In this document: positions 49,708 through 57,333 of the stretch, in pieces
Position numbering within the stretch: position 1 is the first letter of the stretch
Layout of the letters: each line of letters starts with the position of its first letter
Source: Oscillospiraceae bacterium
GTDB taxonomy: Bacteria; Bacillota; Clostridia; Oscillospirales; JAAYXM01
Direction: 5' to 3'
NCBI GenBank assembly: GCA_015068085.1
Contig: SVLF01000011.1
Span: 1 to 57,333 of the forward strand
Length of the DNA stretch: 57,333 nt
Position numbers and translations under genes: made by a program
Notes under the pieces: model-generated
What the model saw: only the letters and a program-made list of their open reading frames with translations
Databases searched by the model: none
What the model was told of the DNA's origin: nothing

Positions 49708-50548
49708 AAAGAATAGGGTCGAAAAGGGTTGCCTTTATCTTGTGGCTACCCCTATAGGAAATCTTTCGGATATAAGTGAAAGAGCGGTAAAGGTGCTCTC
49801 CGAGGTTGATTTCGTAGCGGCAGAGGACACCCGAAATACAGGAAAATTGCTTTCCGCCCTCGGTATCTCGAAATCGATGACCTCTTATTACGAGCATAAT
49901 AAAAAATCAAGCGGCGAGTCTATTATCCGACGTTTGAAGTCGGGGGAGAGCTGTGCTCTCGTCACAGACGCGGGAACTCCCGCCATAAGTGATCCCGGTG
50001 AGGATATAGTTCGCGAATGTATAAAGGAGAATATTAAGGTAACGAGCCTCCCCGGAGCCTGTGCCGTTATCGTCGCCCTTACGCTTTCGGGTATGGATAC
50101 AAGAAAGTTTACCTTTGAGGGCTTTTTGCCGGTTAAAGGGAAAGAACGTAAGGAAGCACTTTCCGAATTGGCTCTTGAAAAAAGAACTCTTATACTCTAT
50201 GAAGCCCCCCATAAATTAAAGACTACCCTTGAGGATCTTTTGGAGTATTTCGGAGACCGTAATATCGCCCTCTGCCGTGAGCTTACAAAGCTCAACGAGG
50301 AGGTAATGCGAGTTACAATTTCCGAGGCCTTAAAATATTATACCGAAAATGACCCGAGAGGGGAATACGTTTTAGTCCTTGAAGGTACAAAAAATACGGT
50401 CACATCCGCCTTTTGGCAGGAAATGACCGTACCCGAGCATATTGATTTTTACGTTACCCAAGGAATGAAAAAGATGGATGCCATAAAGCAGACTGCGAAG
50501 GACCGCGGTGTGCCTAAAAACGATATCTACAAGGAGACCCTTAAATAA
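49685..50548 (+). CDS. rsmI: 16S rRNA (cytidine(1402)-2'-O)-methyltransferase
   Basis: A 287-residue tetrapyrrole-methylase-fold enzyme that methylates the ribose of C1402 in 16S rRNA. Family signatures: LYLVATPIGNLSDISERA, AAEDTRNTGKLL, LVTDAGTPAISDPGEDIVRE (within 20-residue limit) and FEGFLPVKGKER. The GTG at 49685 is chosen because AGAGG lies 8 bases upstream; an earlier in-frame GTG at 49646 has none. It overlaps the methyltransferase gene before it and its last 8 bp overlap the stop of convergent dapA. Confidence 0.95.
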   Translation: MSVSVNDEKNRVEKGCLYLVATPIGNLSDISERAVKVLSEVDFVAAEDTRNTGKLLSALGISKSMTSYYEHNKKSSGESIIRRLKSGESCALVTDAGTPAISDPGEDIVRECIKENIKVTSLPGACAVIVALTLSGMDTRKFTFEGFLPVKGKERKEALSELALEKRTLILYEAPHKLKTTLEDLLEYFGDRNIALCRELTKLNEEVMRVTISEALKYYTENDPRGEYVLVLEGTKNTVTSAFWQEMTVPEHIDFYVTQGMKKMDAIKQTAKDRGVPKNDIYKETLK

Positions 50549-51431
50549 TATTAAGGCGCTTGAGTTCGTTTTTCAAAAGCCGCTGACCCTCGTCGCTCAT
50601 TTCAACCAAGGGCAGTCGGGGAGCTCCGCAATTATATCCGAGCATCCTCATTGCCGCCTTTACGGGAATGGGGTTTATATCGCTGAAAAGAAGAGAATTT
50701 AATTCGCATAATTTTATATGCATACGATATGCGGTGTCATATTCCTTTTTAAACCAATTGTCGCATATTTCATGTAAATATCCCGGGATTATATTTGACG
50801 TGACAGATATTACTCCCATACCTCCCACCGCAAGGGTGGAGATAAGGTTGTCGTCGTTACCCGTATAGACGTAATATTTATCCCCCATCTCGTACACGAG
50901 ACGGGCAAATTTTCCTATACTCCCTCCCGCTTCCTTTATACCAACTATATTCGGATGCGAGGAAAGAGCGCGGTAAACCTCTATGGGTATATCCACGGTG
51001 GTTCTTGAAGGGACGTTATATATTATCATCGGTATATCTGCCGAATCGGCAATGGAGGAAAAGCTTTTTATTAGACCCTTGGAATTTGCGCGGTTGTAAT
51101 ATGGGGTTACAAGTAAAAGCCCGTCTGCCCCGTTCGCCACAGCAGATTTGGACATCATTACTGCGTGGGCGGTATCGTTTGATCCGGTTCCGCAGATCAA
51201 GGGAACTCTTTTGTTTATTACCTCTGCTGCATGAGATATCATCCTTTGATGCTCAGTATCCGAAAGGGTCGGAGCCTCTCCGGTGGTTCCGCAGAGAACT
51301 ATGGCGTCAATACCCTCATTTATCTGAAATTCAAGTATTCGGGTAAGCTCCTTGTAATTCACCTCGCCCGAATCTGTAAAGGGTGTCACAACGGCAGTTG
51401 CCGCGCCCTTGAAAAGAAATTTTTTACTCAT
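50541..51431 (-). CDS. dapA: 4-hydroxy-tetrahydrodipicolinate synthase
   Basis: The first committed enzyme of lysine and diaminopimelate synthesis, condensing pyruvate with aspartate semialdehyde. 296 residues, normal length. The canonical set is present: [11 protein letters not shown] loop, catalytic Tyr in IIYNVPSRT with the Arg, and Schiff-base Lys in GIKEAGGS. It is thus the true DapA, unlike the two relatives at 8418 and 20701. AAGGAA lies 6 bases before the ATG. The gene is convergent with rsmI (8 bp overlap) and only 34 bp from divergent queA. Confidence 0.96.
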   Translation of the reverse strand: MSKKFLFKGAATAVVTPFTDSGEVNYKELTRILEFQINEGIDAIVLCGTTGEAPTLSDTEHQRMISHAAEVINKRVPLICGTGSNDTAHAVMMSKSAVANGADGLLLVTPYYNRANSKGLIKSFSSIADSADIPMIIYNVPSRTTVDIPIEVYRALSSHPNIVGIKEAGGSIGKFARLVYEMGDKYYVYTGNDDNLISTLAVGGMGVISVTSNIIPGYLHEICDNWFKKEYDTAYRMHIKLCELNSLLFSDINPIPVKAAMRMLGYNCGAPRLPLVEMSDEGQRLLKNELKRLNII

Positions 51432-51465
51432 AATTTATTCCTTATGTATTATTTTGGAGACTGAA

Positions 51466-52515
51466 ATGATTAGAAACGAAATGCCCGAAACCAACCTTAC
51501 AAAGCAAGACTTTTACTACGATCTCCCGGAGGACCGTATTGCTCAGACCCCTTTGAAGCAACGCGATTCCTCAAAGCTCATGGCAGTTGACCGTAAAACA
51601 GGGGCGATAGAGCACAAGATATTCCATGATATTATCGATTACTTGAACGAGGGGGATGTGCTGGTTATCAACGATTCTAAAGTCATTCCCGCCCGTCTTT
51701 ACGGTGTAAAAGAGGATAGCGGAATAGATATGGAAGTACTTTTGCTCCGCGCACGCGGTCTTGACACATGGGAGGTGCTCTGCCGTCCCGGAAGACGTGC
51801 AAAGCCGGGTACTACCATTATATTCGGTAACGGACTTCTTCGTGCCATAGTTACCGATGTTATTGAGGACGGAAACAGAATCGTTCGCTTTGAATACGAA
51901 GGAGAAAATCTCTATTCGATCTTTGATCGGATAGGTCATATGCCCCTTCCTCCCTATATTACCGAAAAATTAGAGGATAAAAACAGATATCAAACCGTTT
52001 ATGCAAGGGAGGAGGGCTCTGCTGCAGCTCCAACCGCAGGTCTTCATTTTACTCCCGAATTACTTGAAAGAATCAAAGAAAAAGGCGTGAAAATAGCCCC
52101 GGTAATGCTTCACGTGGGTCTTGGCACCTTCCGTCCCGTAAAGGAGGATAAGCTTACCGACCATATTATGCACAGCGAGTTTATCTCTGTTTCAAAGGAA
52201 AGCGCGGATATCATCAATAACCGTAAGGGCAGACTTATCTGTGTAGGCACTACCTCATGCCGTACAATAGAGAGTGCCGCCGACGATAACGGAGTGGTTC
52301 AGCCAATATCGGGAGATACGGGAATATTCATTTACCCCGGCTATAAATTCAAGGCGGTAGAAGCTCTTATAACAAATTTCCATCTTCCCGAAAGTACACT
52401 TTTGATGCTTGTTTCTGCATTTTCCTCCCGTGAGATAATGCTTAACGCATACAACGAAGCGATCAAGAATGACTACCGTTTCTTCTCCTTCGGCGATGCG
52501 ATGTTCATACACTAA
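51466..52515 (+). CDS. queA: S-adenosylmethionine:tRNA ribosyltransferase-isomerase
   Basis: Transfers the ribosyl part of SAM to 7-aminomethyl-7-deazaguanine in tRNA during queuosine synthesis. The 349-residue length is typical. Signatures: [56 protein letters not shown] and [17 protein letters not shown] lies 6 bases before the ATG at 51466; the frame opens 19 codons earlier inside dapA. The 3' end, coding for DAMFIH and the stop, is repeated three more times in the tandem array downstream. Confidence 0.96.
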   Translation: MIRNEMPETNLTKQDFYYDLPEDRIAQTPLKQRDSSKLMAVDRKTGAIEHKIFHDIIDYLNEGDVLVINDSKVIPARLYGVKEDSGIDMEVLLLRARGLDTWEVLCRPGRRAKPGTTIIFGNGLLRAIVTDVIEDGNRIVRFEYEGENLYSIFDRIGHMPLPPYITEKLEDKNRYQTVYAREEGSAAAPTAGLHFTPELLERIKEKGVKIAPVMLHVGLGTFRPVKEDKLTDHIMHSEFISVSKESADIINNRKGRLICVGTTSCRTIESAADDNGVVQPISGDTGIFIYPGYKFKAVEALITNFHLPESTLLMLVSAFSSREIMLNAYNEAIKNDYRFFSFGDAMFIH

Positions 52516-53128
52516 GCCCCCAAAAACTTTGTTTTCGGGGGAGCCCCCGAGGGGACCCGTACGCTCGCGCCGCACTCACCGTGCGCGGGTCTGCAAGGTG
52601 TAAAAACCGTGGCGCATGTCCCCGGTTTTTACGGTATTTTATTGAAATGGAAAATCTTATATCCCGTAAGTATCGGAGATGCGATGTTTATACACTAAGC
52701 CCCCAAAAACTTCGTTTTCGGGGGAGCCCCCGATTCGACCCGTACGCTCGCGCCGCACTCACCGTGCGCGGGTCTGCAAGGTGTAAAAACCGTGGCACAT
52801 GTCCCCGGTTTTTACGAAAATTTATTGTATTAATTCTTCTCATATCCCGTAAACTTCGGAGATGCGATGTTCATACACTAAGCCCCCAAAAACTTTGTTT
52901 TCGGGGGAGCCCCCGAGGGGACCCGTACGCTCGCGCCGCACTCACCGTGCGCGGGTCTGCAAGGTGTAAAAACCGTGGCGCATGTCCCCGGTTTTTACGG
53001 TATTTTATTGAAATGGAAAATCTTATATCCCGTAAGTATCGGAGATGCGATGTTCATACACTAAGCCCCCAAAAACTTCGTTTTCGGGGGAACCCCCGAG
53101 GGGACCCGTACGCTCGTACCGTACTCAA
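52495..53128. repeat. 183-bp tandem repeat array after queA, with copies of the queA 3' end
   Basis: Four copies at exact 183-bp spacing (ATG of the repeated GATGCGATGTTYATACACTAA at 52501, 52684, 52867 and 53050); the last is partial. Each unit carries the queA terminus, a CCCCC..GGGGG hairpin, a GC-rich ACCCGTACGCTCG block, and a GTAAAAACCG/CGGTTTTTAC terminator-like hairpin. Copies 1 and 3 are identical over all 183 bp; copy 2 differs in several places. The period is a multiple of three, so one plus-strand frame (52581-53159) stays open, but I do not regard it as a gene. Confidence 0.9.
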
Positions 53129-53189
53129 CTTAATCTACTCTATAGTAAAAACTTACTGAATAAAATGGAGCGGTTTTTTGTATATTAAG

Positions 53190-53520
53190 AAGTCCTCAGG
53201 CAGATGCCTGAGGACTTCAGACTGTCGAAAAAGTCGGTCGGACGTGTGAAAGTAATTATTAATTAAGTACTACTCTGCGTCATACCGATATAAGATATTA
53301 AGAATTACCACTCCCAATAAAGCGCAATAAGCATTCAAACGCGGTGTAAACATTGAGTTTACACCGCGTTTTCACACTTTTCCGCGAAAAGGGGCTCTAC
53401 CGTACATAGTACGCCGACGTCCCCTTTTCACGAAAACCTACGCTTCCTTTTTCGAAGCCTGACAGCTTGTCGATAAGTTTATCGACAAGCTGAAGTCCTC
53501 AGGCGGATGCCTGAGGACTT
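53190..53520. mobile_element. MITE-like non-coding element with ~31-bp inverted ends
   Basis: The ends are AAGTCCTCAGGC-AGAT-GCCTGAGGACTT plus CAG on the left, and the reverse-complement arrangement CTG plus AAGTCCTCAGGC-GGAT-GCCTGAGGACTT on the right, so each end is itself a 12-bp-stem hairpin. Inside lie TCGAAAAAG (53225) and its complement CTTTTTCGA (53447), further hairpins at 53337, 53386 and 53463, and no ORF. I see no clear target-site duplication. Alternatively the ends are two related terminators of the flanking units. Confidence 0.55.
53337..53371. terminator. Strong hairpin inside the MITE-like element
   Basis: Perfect 15-bp stem AAACGCGGTGTAAAC / GTTTACACCGCGTTT with a 5-base loop and a T tail on the plus strand. 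Confidence 0.7.
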
Positions 53521-53531
53521 TTGATTTAGAA

Positions 53532-56500
53532 CTATTGAATTGTGAAATTCACACAATCATAGCTTCCGTCAACATATCTGACGTAGAGAGTATATTCACC
53601 CTCGGGTAATTTCACACCATATGTGTAGATATTACTTTCTCCTAATTTAACATAGGTCATACCGAAGCATTTATTGTTTTTAACGTCTCTGTATGTTGAA
53701 TGAGTACCTTTTCCTATGTAAAGGTCTTTTAAGATTGTATAGTCAAGATCACAGATATATGTGCGTTTGCTATCGGATACAACAGAAGGAGATTCTGAAA
53801 GTGCTGCCTTGACCTTTGCGGTTTTAAAGCTTCCGTTATATTTACCAACGTTTATCCTTGCAAAATCTGCTCCTGATCCTTCATAGGTAATACCGGTGAT
53901 ATCACATCCGTCAAAGGTACCCTGTGCTATTTCGTTTACATTCTTGGTTAATCTGACATTTGTAATTGCAGTTCCTCTGAATGCCTTTGCTGATTTCTCT
54001 GTAGCAAGAACAACTTCGCCGGCGAGCTTGATACAGCCGTCAAACGCCTGAGTAAGATCCTCAACACCTGTAAGATCGGGAGCGGAGGTAAGAGCAGTAC
54101 ACTTATAGAATGTACCCTTAAGTATTTTAACGCTAACAGGGAGAAGGGGTGCTTCTGCAAGTGCAGGGCAATTATAGAAGGCATAAGTCATATTTTCAAC
54201 GCCCTCGGGAATTACAGGGGCAGTAGTAAGAGAAGCGCAATTCTTATAGGTATTGTAAAGCACCTTAACACTATCCGGTATTGCAGGTGCCTCTGTCATA
54301 GCATAGCATCCGGTAAATGTCTTATACATCATGGTTACAGGATATCCGTTTATTTCGGACTCTATTTCACCGTATGAGCTTAAGGTCTTATCATTTGCCA
54401 CAACATTCCAGCCTTCGGGTGCACCTGTAGCATGGTTGATATAATAGGTGTATGTATAATCACCTATTGTGACTTTTTCACCGTCTGCTATAAGTGAGAG
54501 GCCGCAAGCACAAACTCTGTCAACATATATATGTCCTGTTTCAGGCTCTTTTTCGGTATTGGAATACTCATATATATAGTTTTCCTCACAACAGCCGTTT
54601 ATAATATTACGATATACTATATCACCGTTTGGATCAAGGGCAGGATATTCGTTCGTTCCTATCGTCTGTGTCCAAACAGTAGGTATCTCTGTTCCTATCC
54701 AGTTCCAATCATCGTCATATATATCTTCCTCAGGCTGTGCCGACTGTAACAGATAGGTTATCTCGCCGCTTGCCAACTGCTCTGCGGTTCTGCCACCCTT
54801 ATCGTTGGATTCTGTTGCAAGATAATAGCAGTTGGTAAAGCTTTCTGCTATCTGATTCTTTGTAGAGGAGTAGCCTGATTCAATTATACCAATATTCAGA
54901 CAGTTGGTTACGTTATTGCCGTCGCTGTCTCCTGCAATACCCGCCGTATTGATAGTACCTGTAATATGTCCGGTATTGATACAGTTGACGATCTCACCGC
55001 TGTACATATTGCCGACGATACCGCCGGTGGAGCTGCCTGAGTTGTAGAAGCTCACGTCACCGCTGTTACTCGACTCGTAGATGCCGCCGCCTATAAGGTA
55101 ACCTACAAGACCACCCATACTTCCCGAACCAACTATAGTCAAGTCGGAATGGCAGTTTGTTATCATACTTTCTGCACTGGCTATAAGTGAACCAACGTTA
55201 TCGTTTGCTCTTAAATAACCGTTAGTGAGCTTGATATTGGAAATGGGGTAATTATACATCGTGTTACCGAAAAGACCTGCCATATCCGCCTTAGGATCGT
55301 TTATATAAAGACCGCTTACCGTATGGTTACAACCGTCAAAGGAGCCGGTATAGTAAGAATATCCGAGACCGATGGGGGTCCACACACGAAGCTCACCTGC
55401 AGTATCTTCAGCAGTGTAACTTCCGTCCTGCGCAAAGGTGTAGCCGGGGTTGAGGTCGATATCTGCCGTAAGCACTGCATCGCCGGTTACGGTGTTCCAG
55501 GTATTAACGCTTCTTGCAAACCAGAAGAGATGTCCCGCCTTGGAAATTTCGTAGCGGTAGTTTTCTTCATCGAGATAAGCAGGCTCGTAGCCGCCGCATA
55601 TTACGCAGAAGCCTTCTGCGTTAAAGCTGTGTGCTTCGGTAGTACTGTCGCACGCACCGCATACGCATACAAGCCAATGCTCGGTATCGTTAAAATCATA
55701 TTCAGCAAAATCGTGAGGCTCGGTGATTATCTCGCTGTCACAGCATACGTGATACAGAGTATGTGTTCCTGATTCCTCATCATAGAGGTAATAGGTCTCG
55801 TCACTTGTGTGGTTATTCATATCGTAATCGCCGAAGGAGTTACCGCAGGTAACACAGTATTGTCTGTTCTGACAATCTGCTTCATAGCCCGAGCAGGACT
55901 GAGTCTCGGTGACGTTATACATCTCACATACCTCACGAGTACAGATATATCTTATATGATAAGCCTCACCCTCTACAGGGGTCCACTCGGAGGGAACGTG
56001 ATAGCTGTCCTCTTCACTTAAAAGAGGAGTGTTGGAGTAATACATATTCGTATTGCCGCAGTCGTAGCCTGCGTAAACCGTTGCGCCGCCAAGCACGGGG
56101 TAGGGTTCTGTTCCGATGCTCTGACCCCAGCTTTCGCCCAGGAGGTATGCTACCTCTCCCGACTTAAACTGTTCAGAGGTTTTTCCGCCGTTATCGTTTT
56201 CGGTGTCTGCAAGATAATAGCTACCCTCGGGACAATTACCGCTTGTGACTCCGCAGATTTCTCCGCTGTCGGTTACCGCATTTGCCATGCTAAAGCAGTT
56301 ATTTATCGAAGCCCGGCTGTCATTCATGTTTGTGCGCGCACCGACGATACCGCCAACGCTGCTGCTTCCGCTGATGTCAGTATTTATAACAAAACAGTTT
56401 GTGATCTCGGATGCGGTGATGCCTGCAATACCGCCTACCACGTTTTCACCGTTGATATAGGAATTGATAATGCCGAGATCCTTAACTATACCGCCGTCGC

Positions 56501-57333
56501 CTAATACTCCTATAAAGCCGGTATAATACTCGTTACTGTCGATATAAAGACCTGAGACAGAATGGCCGTTACCGTCAAAGATTCCGCCGTATCTGAAATT
56601 GTAAAAGTCATAGCCGATGGGAGTCCACTCTTCAAAGGTAACTCCCTCGGTATCAAAGGGAACGTCGTTTATAACGATATCCGCCATAAGTCTGCCGTTG
56701 ACTCTTGCAACGCCGTCGTCGTAAACGTAACGGTTTATAAAGTCGGCAAACCAGTAGAGCTGACCCTTGTTGTATATCTCGTAATATCCGTCTTCTGCCA
56801 AGGGTGCGGGCTGTAAGCCGCATATCTCGCAGTAGCCGTCTTCGCTGTAATGTTCCTCGGTGTTATACGCTTTTTCGTTAGTATAGCCTATAGCTTCACC
56901 TGTTGAACAGAGCTTGCCGTGATATACGGTATCTCCTTCAAATACGGGATAAGCGTCCTCGCCTAAGGTCTGCTTCCAGCTTCCGTTATGGCTTTCACCG
57001 TTAAGTATCCAGGTCATCTCACCCGAAGCAAACTGCTCTTCAGTTCTGCCGCCTTCTGCTGTTTCGGCTTCCGAAAGGTAGTAGCAGTTATCGACCGTAG
57101 GACTGTTATATCTGTAAGCTGCTATCTGCGCAACGTTATGATATCCTTCAACACTTCCGATGTTATAGCAGTTCTGCACGCCGGACTTGTTGTGATAACC
57201 TACGATGCCGCCTGCATCGGATTCATAATCTGCGGTCGTACCTACAATACTGCCGCTGTTATAGCAATCAGCGATCTCAGTACGGTAGTTGCTGCCTGCA
57301 ATACCGCCTAAGTGGTACCATCCGGTCACCAGC
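53532..57333 (-). CDS. Large surface protein with GLUG motifs and BspA-like leucine-rich repeats, N-terminus beyond the window
   Basis: At least 1266 codons of a repetitive, probably exported protein; the frame is open to the window edge, so the start and any signal peptide are missing. Repeated GLUG-type units (GGIVGYHNKSGVQNCYNIGS; GGIVGNMYSGEIVNCINTGH) alternate with blocks starting YYEIYNKGQLYWFADFINR or YRYEISKAGHLFWFARSVN, and with cysteine pairs (YCEICGLQP, FCVICGGYEP). The C-terminal part has BspA-type leucine-rich repeats (LYNTYKNCASLTTAPVIPEG, ILKGTFYKCTALTSAPDL). No SLH or sortase anchor is seen at the C-terminus, which ends YVRYVDGSYDCVNFTIQ. Adhesion or glycan contact is the usual role of such proteins. 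Confidence 0.85.
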   Translation of the reverse strand, partial: LVTGWYHLGGIAGSNYRTEIADCYNSGSIVGTTADYESDAGGIVGYHNKSGVQNCYNIGSVEGYHNVAQIAAYRYNSPTVDNCYYLSEAETAEGGRTEEQFASGEMTWILNGESHNGSWKQTLGEDAYPVFEGDTVYHGKLCSTGEAIGYTNEKAYNTEEHYSEDGYCEICGLQPAPLAEDGYYEIYNKGQLYWFADFINRYVYDDGVARVNGRLMADIVINDVPFDTEGVTFEEWTPIGYDFYNFRYGGIFDGNGHSVSGLYIDSNEYYTGFIGVLGDGGIVKDLGIINSYINGENVVGGIAGITASEITNCFVINTDISGSSSVGGIVGARTNMNDSRASINNCFSMANAVTDSGEICGVTSGNCPEGSYYLADTENDNGGKTSEQFKSGEVAYLLGESWGQSIGTEPYPVLGGATVYAGYDCGNTNMYYSNTPLLSEEDSYHVPSEWTPVEGEAYHIRYICTREVCEMYNVTETQSCSGYEADCQNRQYCVTCGNSFGDYDMNNHTSDETYYLYDEESGTHTLYHVCCDSEIITEPHDFAEYDFNDTEHWLVCVCGACDSTTEAHSFNAEGFCVICGGYEPAYLDEENYRYEISKAGHLFWFARSVNTWNTVTGDAVLTADIDLNPGYTFAQDGSYTAEDTAGELRVWTPIGLGYSYYTGSFDGCNHTVSGLYINDPKADMAGLFGNTMYNYPISNIKLTNGYLRANDNVGSLIASAESMITNCHSDLTIVGSGSMGGLVGYLIGGGIYESSNSGDVSFYNSGSSTGGIVGNMYSGEIVNCINTGHITGTINTAGIAGDSDGNNVTNCLNIGIIESGYSSTKNQIAESFTNCYYLATESNDKGGRTAEQLASGEITYLLQSAQPEEDIYDDDWNWIGTEIPTVWTQTIGTNEYPALDPNGDIVYRNIINGCCEENYIYEYSNTEKEPETGHIYVDRVCACGLSLIADGEKVTIGDYTYTYYINHATGAPEGWNVVANDKTLSSYGEIESEINGYPVTMMYKTFTGCYAMTEAPAIPDSVKVLYNTYKNCASLTTAPVIPEGVENMTYAFYNCPALAEAPLLPVSVKILKGTFYKCTALTSAPDLTGVEDLTQAFDGCIKLAGEVVLATEKSAKAFRGTAITNVRLTKNVNEIAQGTFDGCDITGITYEGSGADFARINVGKYNGSFKTAKVKAALSESPSVVSDSKRTYICDLDYTILKDLYIGKGTHSTYRDVKNNKCFGMTYVKLGESNIYTYGVKLPEGEYTLYVRYVDGSYDCVNFTIQ

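Noticed and set aside
52581-53159. 192-codon plus-strand frame with a 61-residue internal repeat
   Set aside because: It runs through the 183-bp tandem array and stays open only because the period is a multiple of three. It is Arg/Cys-rich, has no Shine-Dalgarno site and contains terminator-like hairpins.

Overview
The window reads as a stretch of a spore-forming, gut-type member of the Clostridia. It encodes the sporulation pair SpoIIGA and pro-sigma-E, a low-GC Gram-positive style of Shine-Dalgarno sites and consensus promoters, several S-layer-homology (SLH) proteins, an IreB-type regulator, a lysine riboswitch, and dense glycan-degradation genes. No phage, transposase or CRISPR array is visible.

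Layout. 1-4.6 kb holds purine/one-carbon genes (3' part of purL, then fhs). 4.6-8.2 kb is a leftward carbohydrate operon (nitrilase-family hydrolase, sugar epimerase/isomerase, aldose epimerase) plus a GntR/FCD regulator. 8.4-21.6 kb is a long rightward cluster: an aldolase of the DapA/NanA family, two large secreted proteins (the second a heparinase II/III-like polysaccharide lyase with SLH anchors, split by a frameshift), a YhcH-type sugar protein, an unknown protein, an orphan sugar-binding lipoprotein and a second DapA-like protein. An oxidoreductase and an SGNH esterase follow. A 17-bp FadR-type palindrome lies just downstream of the -10 box in both promoters flanking the GntR gene, so the two transcripts look like one local regulon. 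GH88 unsaturated glucuronyl hydrolase (29.2-30.3 kb) and an acetyl-xylan-esterase-like enzyme (31.5-32.4 kb) fit the same purpose: breakdown of acidic, acetylated polysaccharides by a lyase followed by hydrolysis and aldolase steps. 23.6-25.2 kb is sigE/spoIIGA; 25.7-29 kb an aconitase-like hydratase and a second Gfo/Idh oxidoreductase; 30.5 kb hslO; 32.6-34.6 kb an NhaC-family transporter under a lysine riboswitch; 34.7-35.3 kb a small conserved protein and ireB; 35.55-35.99 kb five tRNAs (Val, Asp, Phe, Gly, Cys).

The right part begins after the tRNA cluster with an unusual array of small hairpins (36.03-36.19 kb). Then come a GNAT acetyltransferase, two small membrane proteins, a fatty-acid:CoA ligase and its TetR regulator sharing a 15-bp operator, and an SLH-DUF4838 / CBM9-like / SLH-DUF4838 surface triad with a 234-bp perfectly identical stretch between the two SLH genes. 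A TetM/EF-G-like GTPase, a 56-aa ferredoxin, a tRNA methyltransferase, rsmI, dapA and queA follow. Downstream of queA is a 183-bp tandem array carrying copies of the queA 3' end, then a 331-bp non-coding element with about 31-bp inverted ends, then a large GLUG/BspA-like surface protein that runs off the window.

Proline codon choice changes near 36-38 kb (CCG-rich to the left, CCC-rich to the right, core genes on both sides). A chimeric assembly join, or a recombination boundary at the tRNA/hairpin region, should be considered before the two halves are read as one genome.
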